This document shows, piece after piece, positions 16,823-24,562 of a stretch of DNA of 50,477 nucleotides. Numbering within the stretch: the first letter of the stretch is position 1; each line of letters starts with the position of its first letter. The position numbers and the translations under genes were made by a program. Under the pieces are notes generated by a model that worked only from the letters and a program-made list of their open reading frames with translations, was not told the origin of the DNA and ran no database searches. The stretch spans positions 1-50,477 of the forward strand of contig CAZOHN010000004.1 of the NCBI GenBank assembly GCA_964579325.1, in the 5' to 3' direction. Origin of the DNA: CAZOHN01 sp964579325. Its GTDB lineage: Bacteria; Pseudomonadota; Alphaproteobacteria; Rhodobacterales; Rhodobacteraceae.

Positions 16823-17130
16823 TGAGGCCGCTGACCTATCAGGACGTAGTAGCGGCTGCACGGGTGCTGTCGCGGCTTCCTTCCGAACTGCGTGGTCCTG
16901 AGCTTGAACTCATGCTGGATGAGGCGGGAGCAGCAGACCGCTTTCGGAAGAGATGCGGCCGCTGGCACAGTATGTATGGGAACGGGTCGCTCGAGGCGGC
17001 GGCCCGTTTGCGGCCAATCGGACCGACCCTGACGTTCGATGACCCCGAAAACCTCGCGTGCTTATCTCAGGTCTTTGATCGACTTGCAGGACTGCGCCGG
17101 TGCTCTTCACAGGTGACGCGTATGCCCTAG
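16822..17130 (+). CDS. small conserved protein downstream of GTA cluster
   Basis: 102-residue soluble protein of unknown role. Its ATG overlaps the DUF2793 stop by one base. The sequence is helical, with LTYQDVVAAARVLSRLP, RFRKRCGRWHSMYGNGSLEAAA and a late DDPENLACLSQVFDRLAG. I associate this layout with the DUF7742-type proteins found next to GTA clusters, from memory and unverified. Coupling to the fibre gene suggests it belongs to the GTA transcript. The next gene, cysE, begins 36 bases later. Confidence 0.7.
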   Translation: MRPLTYQDVVAAARVLSRLPSELRGPELELMLDEAGAADRFRKRCGRWHSMYGNGSLEAAARLRPIGPTLTFDDPENLACLSQVFDRLAGLRRCSSQVTRMP

Positions 17131-17165
17131 ATCGTGTATTGGTCCACGCGAACGAGGAGCTGACC

Positions 17166-17975
17166 ATGGCAATCACCCAGGCACGCGTTGCGACACTCGA
17201 CCCCATGTGGAAGAGGATTACCGAAGAAGCCGACGATGCAATCCGACACGAGCCGCTGCTTGGCGGGATGATCCATTCGTCGATCCTGCATCATGCGTCG
17301 CTCGAGAAGGCACTTGCCTACCGGGTTGCGATGAAGCTCTCGTCAGACGAGATGAGTGCGCAAATCCTGCGTGAGATCGCGGACAGCGCGTATGCCGACG
17401 ATCCAACACTAGGTCGAGCGGCGATGTCGGATATCGCCGCAGTGTCCGAACGCGATCCGGCGTGCCACAGTTATTTGCAGCCGATCCTCTTCTTCAAGGG
17501 ATATCAGGCGATCCAGGCATATCGGGTCGCACATTGGCTCTGGAGGCAAGGCCGGAAGGAGCTTGCCTACTTCTTTCAGATGCGCGTTTCTGAACTCTAT
17601 TCGGTTGACATTCACCCAGCCGCCCAAATCGGCAAGGGGATCATGATCGATCACGCCCATTCCATCGTGATCGGCGAGACCGCGGTTGTCGGCGACAATG
17701 TATCGATGCTCCATTCCGTCACACTTGGTGGCACCGGCAAGGAAGACGGCGACCGGCATCCTAAGATAGGCAACGGTGTCCTGATCGGCGCCGGAGCTAA
17801 AGTGCTCGGGAACATCCGAGTCGGCCATTGCAGCCGCATTGCCGCCGGGTCAGTGGTGCTCTCGGACGTTCCACCGTGCAAGACTGTTGCCGGTGTTCCG
17901 GCACGCATCGTCGGCGAAGCCGGATGCGATCAACCTTCGGTGACGATGGACCAGCGACTGCCGAGCGTCGACTGA
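17166..17975 (+). CDS. cysE: serine O-acetyltransferase
   Basis: Transfers acetyl from acetyl-CoA to L-serine, the committed step of cysteine synthesis. The 269-residue protein has the SATase N-terminal helical domain (DPMWKRITEEADDAI...LYSVDIHPAAQIGKGIMIDHA) and a left-handed beta-helix of hexapeptide repeats (about residues 160-240) with the GGTGKEDGDRHPKIGNGVLIGAG motif containing the catalytic His. ATG 17166 is chosen, with GAGGAGCTG upstream. It reads in the same direction as the GTA genes with only a 35-base gap. Confidence 0.96.
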   Translation: MAITQARVATLDPMWKRITEEADDAIRHEPLLGGMIHSSILHHASLEKALAYRVAMKLSSDEMSAQILREIADSAYADDPTLGRAAMSDIAAVSERDPACHSYLQPILFFKGYQAIQAYRVAHWLWRQGRKELAYFFQMRVSELYSVDIHPAAQIGKGIMIDHAHSIVIGETAVVGDNVSMLHSVTLGGTGKEDGDRHPKIGNGVLIGAGAKVLGNIRVGHCSRIAAGSVVLSDVPPCKTVAGVPARIVGEAGCDQPSVTMDQRLPSVD

Positions 17976-18064
17976 CGTAGTGCAAGCACTTTCAGGGCCT
18001 CCTGTCATCCGCGCGTCATCAATCTGGACTAGCGATGAGCTGCGGCGATCACATATAGCGGGGC

Positions 18065-18092
18065 TTGCCAGAACGGACACGCCATATATAGT
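18065..18092 (+). promoter_or_regulatory. likely promoter of the HNH nuclease gene
   Basis: TTGCCA (18065-18070), 16 bp spacer, TATAGT (18087-18092) lie in the 189 bp gap after cysE, about 70 bases upstream of the HNH start. The -10 stands out as AT-rich in this gap. A near repeat CATATAG also occurs just upstream (around 18052). Confidence 0.45.
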
Positions 18093-18164
18093 CGTTTGAA
18101 GCTGGAGCGAGGCTCCCGCTCTGGCGCCGGAAGCAGGCAGTTGGCGTGGGTATGGAGTACCCAG

Positions 18165-18749
18165 ATGGACGGTGACTTCAGGACGACTTTTGTGCGCGAG
18201 CCAGCGGGGAGCCGTGGGCACCCTGCGCTTGTCCTGAACGCCGACTACCGTCCGCTCTCGTACTATCCACTGTCGCTCTGGCCTTGGCAGGAGGCGGTAA
18301 AGGCGGCGTGGCTCGATCGCGTCACGATCATTGCCGAGTATGACGCTGTTGTCCGAAGTCCGACCACCGAGATCCGCATTCCCTCGGTGGTCGTGCTCAA
18401 AGAGTATGTGCGTCCGCAAAAGAAGGTTGCTTTCACACGGTTCAACTTGTTCCTGCGCGATGAGTTCTGCTGCCAATACTGTGGTTCGAAGGGAGATCTG
18501 ACATTCGACCACGTGATACCGCGCGCGCGAGGCGGAGTGACGAGTTGGGAGAATGTTGTCGCAGCATGTTCGCCCTGCAACCTTCGCAAGGGATCGAAAT
18601 CGCTTCGAGCTTCCGGATTATCGCTTCTGAAGCCGCCGCGACAGCCTGCCTCGGAAGAGCTGCGAAACGTTGGACGGCGCTTCCCCCCCAATCACCTTCA
18701 CGAAAGTTGGGTCGACTTCCTTTATTGGGATGCCGAGCTGGAAGCCTGA
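18165..18749 (+). CDS. HNH endonuclease domain protein
   Basis: 194-residue protein with a conserved N-terminal region (HPALVLNADYRPLSYYPLSL...DRVTIIAEYDAVVRSP) and a C-terminal HNH nuclease with zinc knuckles: CQYCGSKGDLTFDHVIPRARGG, then ACSPCNLRKGSKS. The DH pair of the ββα-metal active site is in TFDHVIP. An open frame exists from 18096, but ATG 18165 gives the usual family N-terminus. This family is widespread in alphaproteobacteria as a single gene; its substrate is unknown. A repair or recombination role is plausible but not shown. Confidence 0.88.
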   Translation: MDGDFRTTFVREPAGSRGHPALVLNADYRPLSYYPLSLWPWQEAVKAAWLDRVTIIAEYDAVVRSPTTEIRIPSVVVLKEYVRPQKKVAFTRFNLFLRDEFCCQYCGSKGDLTFDHVIPRARGGVTSWENVVAACSPCNLRKGSKSLRASGLSLLKPPRQPASEELRNVGRRFPPNHLHESWVDFLYWDAELEA

Positions 18750-18822
18750 GCATCCTCGCAGCCCCTTGGCGTAGCTGTCGGGGACGGATAGCGTCTTGGG
18801 ACAGATGTCTGCAGGAGCTTCT

Positions 18823-19770
18823 ATGGTCGACCCCTTCTTCACACCGATCTCGGGTATGGAACTTCCCCGCTTTGCGGGTGTGCCGACGTTCATGCGACTT
18901 CCCCTGGTGCCTCCGGGGCATCCTCGCGCGGCAGAGGTGGAAATCGGCGTCGTCGGCGTCCCGTGGGACGGCGGAACCTCCAATCGTCCGGGAGCGCGGC
19001 ATGGGCCAAGAGCCCTTCGCGATGCCTCGACCATGATCCGCGCACAGCATCCAGTATCGGGCGTGCGTCCCTTCGACATCTGCCGCTGCGCCGATCTTGG
19101 GGATGTCGGTCCGAACCCGGTCGACATGAAGGATACCCTGGCCCGCGTCGAAAGCCACTTCGCGGCGCTCTCGGCCCAAGGAACAAGGCCTCTCATGGTC
19201 GGAGGCGATCACCTCTGTACGTTGCCTGTACTGCGCGGCATCGCCCGCGGTGGGCCGCTGGGGCTCATTCATTTCGATAGTCACACCGATCTGTTTCCAC
19301 CCTACTTCGGCGGCAGCGCGCTGACACATGGCAATCCATTCAGGGTAGCGGTGGAGGAGGGGCTGCTTGACCCCGCTCGTATGATCCAGATCGGCATTCG
19401 AGGCACCTTGTACGACCGGGCTGACCGCGAATTCGCCGAGGCTCATGGTATCCGTATCGTCTCGATCGAAGACTTCTTTGCGCGTGGCGTAGCGGACGTA
19501 ATGGCGGAGGCGCGCGAGGTCGTTGGGCAGGGGTCGACCTATGTCAGCTATGACATCGACTTCGTCGATCCGGCATACGCACCGGGGACCGGAACACCTG
19601 AAGTGGGCGGGCCCAGTTCCTTCCAGTCACTCGAAGTCGTGCGTGGGCTTGCCGGCGTGAAGATCATCGGCGCCGACCTCGTCGAGGTTTCGCCGCCGTT
19701 CGACACTGGCGGCATTACGGCTTGGATGGGCGCATCAATCTTGTTCGAACTGCTCTGTGCCATGGCCTGA
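18823..19770 (+). CDS. agmatinase/guanidinobutyrase-type ureohydrolase
   Basis: 315-residue binuclear Mn ureohydrolase that releases urea from a guanidino compound. The metal ligands are visible: GGDH, FDSHTD and YDIDFVDPAYAPGTGTPE. The N-terminus (ISGMELPRFAGVPTFMRLP) and C-terminus (VEVSPPFDTGGITAWMGASILFELLCAM) resemble guanidinobutyrase and guanidinopropionase more than E. coli SpeB, so agmatine is not certain as substrate. ATG 18823 has CAGGAG five bases upstream and is preferred over 18805. Its 3' end converges with the membrane protein gene, 19 bases away. Confidence 0.88.
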   Translation: MVDPFFTPISGMELPRFAGVPTFMRLPLVPPGHPRAAEVEIGVVGVPWDGGTSNRPGARHGPRALRDASTMIRAQHPVSGVRPFDICRCADLGDVGPNPVDMKDTLARVESHFAALSAQGTRPLMVGGDHLCTLPVLRGIARGGPLGLIHFDSHTDLFPPYFGGSALTHGNPFRVAVEEGLLDPARMIQIGIRGTLYDRADREFAEAHGIRIVSIEDFFARGVADVMAEAREVVGQGSTYVSYDIDFVDPAYAPGTGTPEVGGPSSFQSLEVVRGLAGVKIIGADLVEVSPPFDTGGITAWMGASILFELLCAMA

Positions 19771-19789
19771 CCGGGACCGCCCGCTCGGT

Positions 19790-20365
19790 TTACCTCCTCC
19801 GGCGCTCGCGCATCACAACACCAAGCAGGATCAGGGCTAGCCCGCCGAGCTCCACCCACCTGTGCGCCCGGAGCGTAAGTATCTCGACATGCAAGGCACG
19901 ATCGAGGTGGTGGAAGCTGACTGCGCGCTGGATGATGAAGCCCGCCAGCACGATCAGCCCGAGTATTGCGACCCAGTTCCTGCGCAGACTTTTCCGCAGG
20001 TACACGATCAGGGCGAGCATGATGGCGCCAAGGCCCAGGGCGAGAAGGCGAACGAACTCCGCCTGCACTTCGCGCCGCTGCCTGTACCAACCCTCGGCCC
20101 GGGCGACGCAACGACCGGTCGCCGTGGTCCAGACCTGAAGGTCGAGCTGCTTGTTGACCGCCATGAACGCGAGGAACAGGCCCAGACCAACCCAGAATAC
20201 ACGTTCGCGCACGTGACTGATGCCGCGTCCCGCAACACCGAAGGACGCAGCGGCCGCCACCGCATAGCCAATCGTAATCGTCCACCCGATCGCCCCGGGA
20301 TCACCGGTTGGACGGCTCCAACTCTGTGTCATGCAGTCGAGCAGGAGTGAAAGCCAGTCACTCAT
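19790..20365 (-). CDS. multi-spanning membrane protein of unknown function
   Basis: 191-residue integral membrane protein. Likely membrane segments are at about residues 25-45, 54-70, 107-125, 131-150 and 168-185. Notable conserved-looking motifs are FMAVNKQLDLQ and EGWYRQRREVQ between segments 2 and 3, and the very basic end MRERRRR. I recognise it as a family common in Rhodobacterales but know no function. It stands alone, convergent with the ureohydrolase gene and 42 bases from the YitT gene. Confidence 0.8.
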   Translation of the reverse strand: MSDWLSLLLDCMTQSWSRPTGDPGAIGWTITIGYAVAAAASFGVAGRGISHVRERVFWVGLGLFLAFMAVNKQLDLQVWTTATGRCVARAEGWYRQRREVQAEFVRLLALGLGAIMLALIVYLRKSLRRNWVAILGLIVLAGFIIQRAVSFHHLDRALHVEILTLRAHRWVELGGLALILLGVVMRERRRR

Positions 20366-20407
20366 TGCGCCTTCCGTAATGTGCAGTGCTTCAACCGATC
20401 CTCGACT

Positions 20408-21010
20408 TCATGTCGCGATATAGCGGTCGCGCCGATGATTCACCGCAATCACGAGGTTCACAACGGCTGCGCCCAGGAAGCTCAGGGCGACGATCCTGAG
20501 CGGTAGGAAGAACAGAGCCACGCCGAACAGGACCGCATCGAACAAGAGCTGTGTCCACCCTGCGCGGAATCCGGTTCGGTCCTGAAGCCAGAGCCCGAGG
20601 ATGCCGATGCCGCCAAGGCTCGCTCCGTGCCGGAAGAGCGCAAGCAGAGCTGACCCGGAGACCATGCCGAACAACACCGCACCGAAGACGGGATCGATTT
20701 CACCCAGCGCGACCCAGTCCGGGATCAGGGCAGACAGGGCCGAGAGGGCTGCGACGGCGGCAAAGGTCTTTATCACAAACGTCCCGCCCATCCGGCGATA
20801 CCCAAGCCAGTAGAACGGGATGTTCACCGCGAAGAAGACCACGCCGAAGCTCCACCCCGTCAGGTAGGACAGCAGGACGGCGAGTCCGGCAGTCTGCCCT
20901 GTGAAGAGTCCGAGATGCGTCAGGAGCGTGATCCCGAAGGCGGCCATGGTTGCACCATAGGCAATGCCCTGTGCGTCCTCGAAGTGGGTATGCCTGGCGC
21001 TGACCTCCAT
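20408..21010 (-). CDS. YitT family (DUF161) membrane protein
   Basis: 200-residue membrane protein with the YitT/DUF161 pattern: GIAYGATMAAFGITLLTHLGLFTGQTAGLAVLLSYLTGWSFG at the N-terminus, FFAVNIPFYWLGYRRMG, then DPVFGAVLFGMVSGSALLALFRHGASLGGIGIL. About five to six membrane segments. The role of the family is not known; members are thought to be transporters. It starts five bases after the stop of the EmrE-like gene on the same strand, so the two are probably cotranscribed. The frame stays open further upstream but only in the shadow of that gene. Confidence 0.87.
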   Translation of the reverse strand: MEVSARHTHFEDAQGIAYGATMAAFGITLLTHLGLFTGQTAGLAVLLSYLTGWSFGVVFFAVNIPFYWLGYRRMGGTFVIKTFAAVAALSALSALIPDWVALGEIDPVFGAVLFGMVSGSALLALFRHGASLGGIGILGLWLQDRTGFRAGWTQLLFDAVLFGVALFFLPLRIVALSFLGAAVVNLVIAVNHRRDRYIAT

Positions 21011-21015
21011 CGGGG

Positions 21016-21345
21016 TCAATGGCCCACCGAAGTGGAGAACAGGTTGATGACCATGATCCCCGCGACGATCATGCCGAGACCGAGCAGCGCGGGAAGATCG
21101 AGGCGCTGCCCGAAGGCCCACCACCCGATTGCCGCGATCAGGCAAATGCCGAGCCCCGACCAGATTGCATATGCAATCCCGATTGGCATCGACCGCAGTG
21201 CGAGCGAGAGCAAGTAGAACGCCGCCCCGTAGGATGCCACAACAAGGAGCGATGGCCAGAGTCGGGTGAACCCGTCGCTCGCTTTGAGGGCAGTGGTCCC
21301 GATGGTCTCGAACAGGACCGCGAAACCGAGCAGAACCCACTGCAT
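21016..21345 (-). CDS. EmrE-like small multidrug resistance exporter
   Basis: 109-residue four-helix SMR protein that exchanges cationic drugs or quaternary ammonium compounds for protons as a dual-topology dimer. The key Glu is Glu13 in LFETIGTTALKASDGFTRLWPS. The sequence RSMPIGIAYAIWSGLGICLI and FGQRLDLPALLGLGMI matches EmrE closely, not the SugE/Gdx guanidinium exporters. It probably forms a two-gene unit with the YitT gene downstream. Next to an arginase-type enzyme a guanidinium exporter would have been attractive, but the motifs favour the EmrE group. Confidence 0.92.
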   Translation of the reverse strand: MQWVLLGFAVLFETIGTTALKASDGFTRLWPSLLVVASYGAAFYLLSLALRSMPIGIAYAIWSGLGICLIAAIGWWAFGQRLDLPALLGLGMIVAGIMVINLFSTSVGH

Positions 21346-21435
21346 TGTGCCCTCCTCCTTGCCGAGCCACCCTTACGCTGGGGTCACACGGATGAGCAAG
21401 GGGTGTGCTGTTGCGCGCGGATCGATTGCTGGGCT

Positions 21436-22650
21436 TCAGCCTCCAAGCGCCCGGTTCAGATAGTCGTCGACCTTTTCGAGGAATCCCATCGTCGTCAGCC
21501 ATTTCTGATCGGGTCCGACGAGGAGCGCCAGGTCCTTGGTCATCCAGCCGTCTTCCACGGCCTCAACCGTCACTCGTTCCAGGGTTTCGGCGAAGCTCCT
21601 CAGGGCAGCGTTTCCGTCGAGCTTGGCGCGGTGTTTCAAGCCTCCAGTCCAAGCGTAGATCGACGCTATCGAGTTCGTCGAGGTCTGCTTGCCCTTCTGG
21701 TGCTCGCGGTAGTGCCGCGTCACCGTCCCGTGCGCTGCTTCGGCCTCGACGGTCCGTCCGTCAGGTGTCATCAAGACCGAGGTCATAAGCCCGAGCGATC
21801 CAAACCCTTGCGCCACCGTGTCCGACTGCACGTCGCCATCGTAGTTCTTGCAGGCCCACACATATCCGCCCGACCATTTCAGGGAACTCGCCACCATGTC
21901 GTCGATCAGCCGGTGCTCGTACCAGATCCCGGCGGCCTTGAACCGCTCGGCGAACTCTTCCTCGTAGACCTTCTGAAAGAGTTCCTTGAAGCGCCCGTCG
22001 TACTGCTTGAGGATCGTGTTCTTGGTGCTGAGATAGACAGGCCATCCGAGGTTCAGCCCATAGTTCAGGCTTGCCCGCGCAAAGTCGAGGATCGAGTCGT
22101 CGAGGTTGTACATCGACATGAAGACGCCCGCGGACGGCGCGTCGAACACCTCGCGTTCGATCACTGTCCCATCGGCGCCCACGAACTTCATCGACAGCTT
22201 GCCCGCCCCGGGGAACCTGAAATCCGTTGCCCGGTACTGGTCGCCAAAGGCGTGCCGTCCCACCACGATCGGACGCGTCCATCCCGGCACCAGCCGCGGC
22301 ACGTTGCGGCAGATGATCGGTTGCCGGAAGATCACCCCGCCGAGGATGTTGCGGATCGTCCCGTTCGGGCTGCGCCACATCTGCTTCAGTCCGAACTCCT
22401 CGACCCGCGCCTCGTCGGCGGTGATCGTGGCGCATTTCACACCGACGCCATGCTCCCTGATTGCCAGGGCGGCATCGACGGTGATCTGGTCGTTGGTCTC
22501 GTCGCGCACCTGGATCGACAGGTCGTAGTATTTCAGGTCGATGTCGAGATAGGGCAGGATCAGCTTCTGCTTGATGAAGTCCCAGATGATCCGGGTCATC
22601 TCGTCGCCGTCCAGTTCGACGACGGGGTTTTCCACCTTGATCTTGCTCAT
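21436..22650 (-). CDS. icd: isocitrate dehydrogenase (NADP+)
   Basis: TCA-cycle enzyme oxidising isocitrate to 2-oxoglutarate with NADP+. The 404-residue protein belongs to the homodimeric, eukaryote-like group typical of alphaproteobacteria: MSKIKVENPVVELDGDEMTR, SPNGTIRNILGGVIFRQPI, the substrate-loop YDGDVQSDTVAQGFGSLGLM, and the NADP-site EAEAAHGTVTRHYREHQKG. ATG 22650 is chosen over upstream in-frame starts since it gives the usual N-terminus. The gene is monocistronic, with an inverted repeat in its upstream region. Confidence 0.97.
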   Translation of the reverse strand: MSKIKVENPVVELDGDEMTRIIWDFIKQKLILPYLDIDLKYYDLSIQVRDETNDQITVDAALAIREHGVGVKCATITADEARVEEFGLKQMWRSPNGTIRNILGGVIFRQPIICRNVPRLVPGWTRPIVVGRHAFGDQYRATDFRFPGAGKLSMKFVGADGTVIEREVFDAPSAGVFMSMYNLDDSILDFARASLNYGLNLGWPVYLSTKNTILKQYDGRFKELFQKVYEEEFAERFKAAGIWYEHRLIDDMVASSLKWSGGYVWACKNYDGDVQSDTVAQGFGSLGLMTSVLMTPDGRTVEAEAAHGTVTRHYREHQKGKQTSTNSIASIYAWTGGLKHRAKLDGNAALRSFAETLERVTVEAVEDGWMTKDLALLVGPDQKWLTTMGFLEKVDDYLNRALGG

Positions 22651-22719
22651 CCGCCAAGTCCTTCGCACCAGCCTTTGGGTCTGCGCGGCTCATAGTCGAA
22701 ATGCGGGCGGGGCGGAAGA

Positions 22720-22739
22720 CGGTATGCAAAAGTATACCG
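22720..22739 (-). promoter_or_regulatory. inverted repeat over a possible icd -10 box
   Basis: CGGTAT (22720-22725) and ATACCG (22734-22739) form a perfect 6 bp inverted repeat with an 8-base centre. On the minus strand it contains TATACT, a good -10 for icd, whose start is 70 bases away. No strong -35 is visible. GTATAC-type half sites are common for GntR-family regulators, so this may be an operator that blocks the promoter. The rest of the 259 bp icd-cysS gap shows nothing clear. Confidence 0.4.
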
Positions 22740-22909
22740 AATTGCCGCAGCCCTTGGCGCGCGTCGCGGAACGGTGTATCAGCAACGCATGAACGGAACG
22801 TGCTGCATCCTGCGCTGCATTACCGGCTGACATCCGTCGGCGGGCCGTTCCTGTTTCCAACCACGATCGAAGCAGCTACACCCGCCGCGGGCCAACCCCG
22901 AGGGCGATC

Positions 22910-24391
22910 ATGACGACGATCAGGCTGCACAACACAAAGACCCGGAAGAAGGAGGACTTCGTCCCCCTCGATCCGAAGAACGTGCGGATGTACGTCTGCG
23001 GCCCCACCGTCTACGACCGCGCCCACCTCGGCAACGCCCGCCCCGTCGTGGTGTTCGACGTGCTCTTCCGGTTCCTGCGCCACGTCTACGGACCGGATCA
23101 CGTCACCTACGTCCGCAACTTCACCGACGTGGACGACCGGATCAACGAGACCGCGCAGAAGCGCAAGGCCGCCGGCGTCGAGGGGACGCTCGAGGAACTG
23201 ATCCGGGAGCGGACCGAGCAGACCATCGGCTGGTATCATGCCGACATGGACGCGCTCGGTGCGCTGAGGCCTACGCACGAACCCCGCGCGACCGAATGGA
23301 TCGGCGCGATGATAGCGATGATCGAGGGGCTGATCGCCAAGGGCCACGCCTACGCGGCCGAGGGCCACGTCCTCTTCGCGGTCGAAAGCTACACCGCCTA
23401 CGGCGCGCTCTCGGGCCGCTCGGTCGACGACATGATCGCCGGTGCCCGCGTCGAGGTTGCGCCCTACAAGCGCAACCCGATGGACTTCGTGCTGTGGAAG
23501 CCATCGACTGACGATCTCCCCGGTTGGGACAGCCCATGGGGCAGGGGCCGCCCCGGCTGGCACATCGAGTGCTCGGCCATGGCGCACGAGCTTCTGGGCG
23601 ACACCTTCGACATCCACGCCGGCGGCATCGACCTGCGCTTCCCCCACCACGAGAACGAGATCGCCCAATCCGCCTGCGCCCACCCCGAGGGCGGCTTCGC
23701 CCGCTACTGGATGCACAACGAGATGCTGCTGGTCGAAGGCAAGAAGATGTCGAAATCGCTCGGCAACTTCTTCACGGTGCGCGACCTGCTGGATCAGGGC
23801 GTGCCGGGCGAGGTGATCCGGTTCGTGATGCTGATGACGCACTACCGCAGTCCGATGGACTGGACCCAAAGCAGGGCGGCTGAAGCTATCGGAACGCTGC
23901 GGGAATGGACAGCAGCGGCGACCATACACCAAGGCGCGCTGGACAAAGACGTGGTTAGTGCGCTCAGCGAAGACCTAAACACGCCACAGGCTATTGCGAA
24001 GCTGCACGAACTACACAGAGCTAAAGACTATGAGTCCTTGACTTGCTCTGCCGAACTCTTGGGTCTGGACTTGCTCTCGTTGAAGAATGCTGATTGGACG
24101 CAAGCATTTGAGGAGCGAGACCTAATTGAGGGTCTCGACTTTTCTGCAACCGTCGGAGTGCTTGGTTGGGGCAGACGCGACAAGCGAACCGTTGACGCAG
24201 TCATGGGGCTTGTTCGGCTTTGGCTTACGGCCAGGTGGGAAAGGAACTGGCAGAGAGCCGACCGGCTTAGGGATGATGCACAAAGGATCGGGATAAGCTT
24301 AAGGGCTGAAAAGTCCGAGAGTGGTTACACCGGTGGAATTGCCGTCATCGAGACTGACTTTGACCCCTCCAAGCTGGACGCCCTGAAATGA
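22910..24391 (+). CDS. cysS: cysteine-tRNA ligase, mosaic composition
   Basis: Charges tRNA-Cys with cysteine. The 493-residue class I synthetase shows YVCGPTVYDRAHLGNARP (HIGH-like), the zinc-site Cys and His in HIECSAMAHELLG and FPHHENEIAQS, and KMSKS at about residue 281. The C-terminal part (from about residue 320, base 23868) holds the DALR-like anticodon domain and ends FDPSKLDALK, as in other Rhodobacterales. Its DNA is much poorer in GC (about 50-55 percent by hand count per line) than the 5' part (about 70 percent), which suggests recombination with a lower-GC donor. Confidence 0.96.
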   Translation: MTTIRLHNTKTRKKEDFVPLDPKNVRMYVCGPTVYDRAHLGNARPVVVFDVLFRFLRHVYGPDHVTYVRNFTDVDDRINETAQKRKAAGVEGTLEELIRERTEQTIGWYHADMDALGALRPTHEPRATEWIGAMIAMIEGLIAKGHAYAAEGHVLFAVESYTAYGALSGRSVDDMIAGARVEVAPYKRNPMDFVLWKPSTDDLPGWDSPWGRGRPGWHIECSAMAHELLGDTFDIHAGGIDLRFPHHENEIAQSACAHPEGGFARYWMHNEMLLVEGKKMSKSLGNFFTVRDLLDQGVPGEVIRFVMLMTHYRSPMDWTQSRAAEAIGTLREWTAAATIHQGALDKDVVSALSEDLNTPQAIAKLHELHRAKDYESLTCSAELLGLDLLSLKNADWTQAFEERDLIEGLDFSATVGVLGWGRRDKRTVDAVMGLVRLWLTARWERNWQRADRLRDDAQRIGISLRAEKSESGYTGGIAVIETDFDPSKLDALK

Positions 24392-24480
24392 CCCGCTCTG
24401 AACGACGCCCTGGCACACCAGAGGGCCGCGTCCGGCCCGCGGGGTGGGCGTTCGGGCCCGCCTCGGGGGGGCGGGTCGGG

Positions 24481-24496
24481 CGCGAACCGGTTCGCG
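24481..24496. repeat. 16 bp perfect palindrome in the cysS-cimA gap
   Basis: CGCGAACCGGTTCGCG is a perfect palindrome. It lies in a 171 bp intergenic stretch of very high GC that also holds CCCGCC/GGGCGGG hairpin potential just upstream (around 24458-24477). It could be a dimeric regulator site for cimA or a structured mRNA end for cysS. No T tract follows. Confidence 0.4.
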
Positions 24497-24562
24497 GGCG
24501 AACCGGGAAGGGGGCCGCGAGAGCATGGTATCTCGGTGACATGGCGGTAGGAAGGCTCTGTC

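Noticed and set aside
1982..17130. Intact temperate prophage
   Set aside because: Only structural and packaging genes are present, in RcGTA order, with no integrase, repressor, replication or lysis genes and no flanking att repeats.
21016..21345. Guanidinium exporter (SugE/Gdx) near the ureohydrolase
   Set aside because: Residues around Glu13 and the helix 3-4 sequence follow EmrE, not the Gdx pattern.
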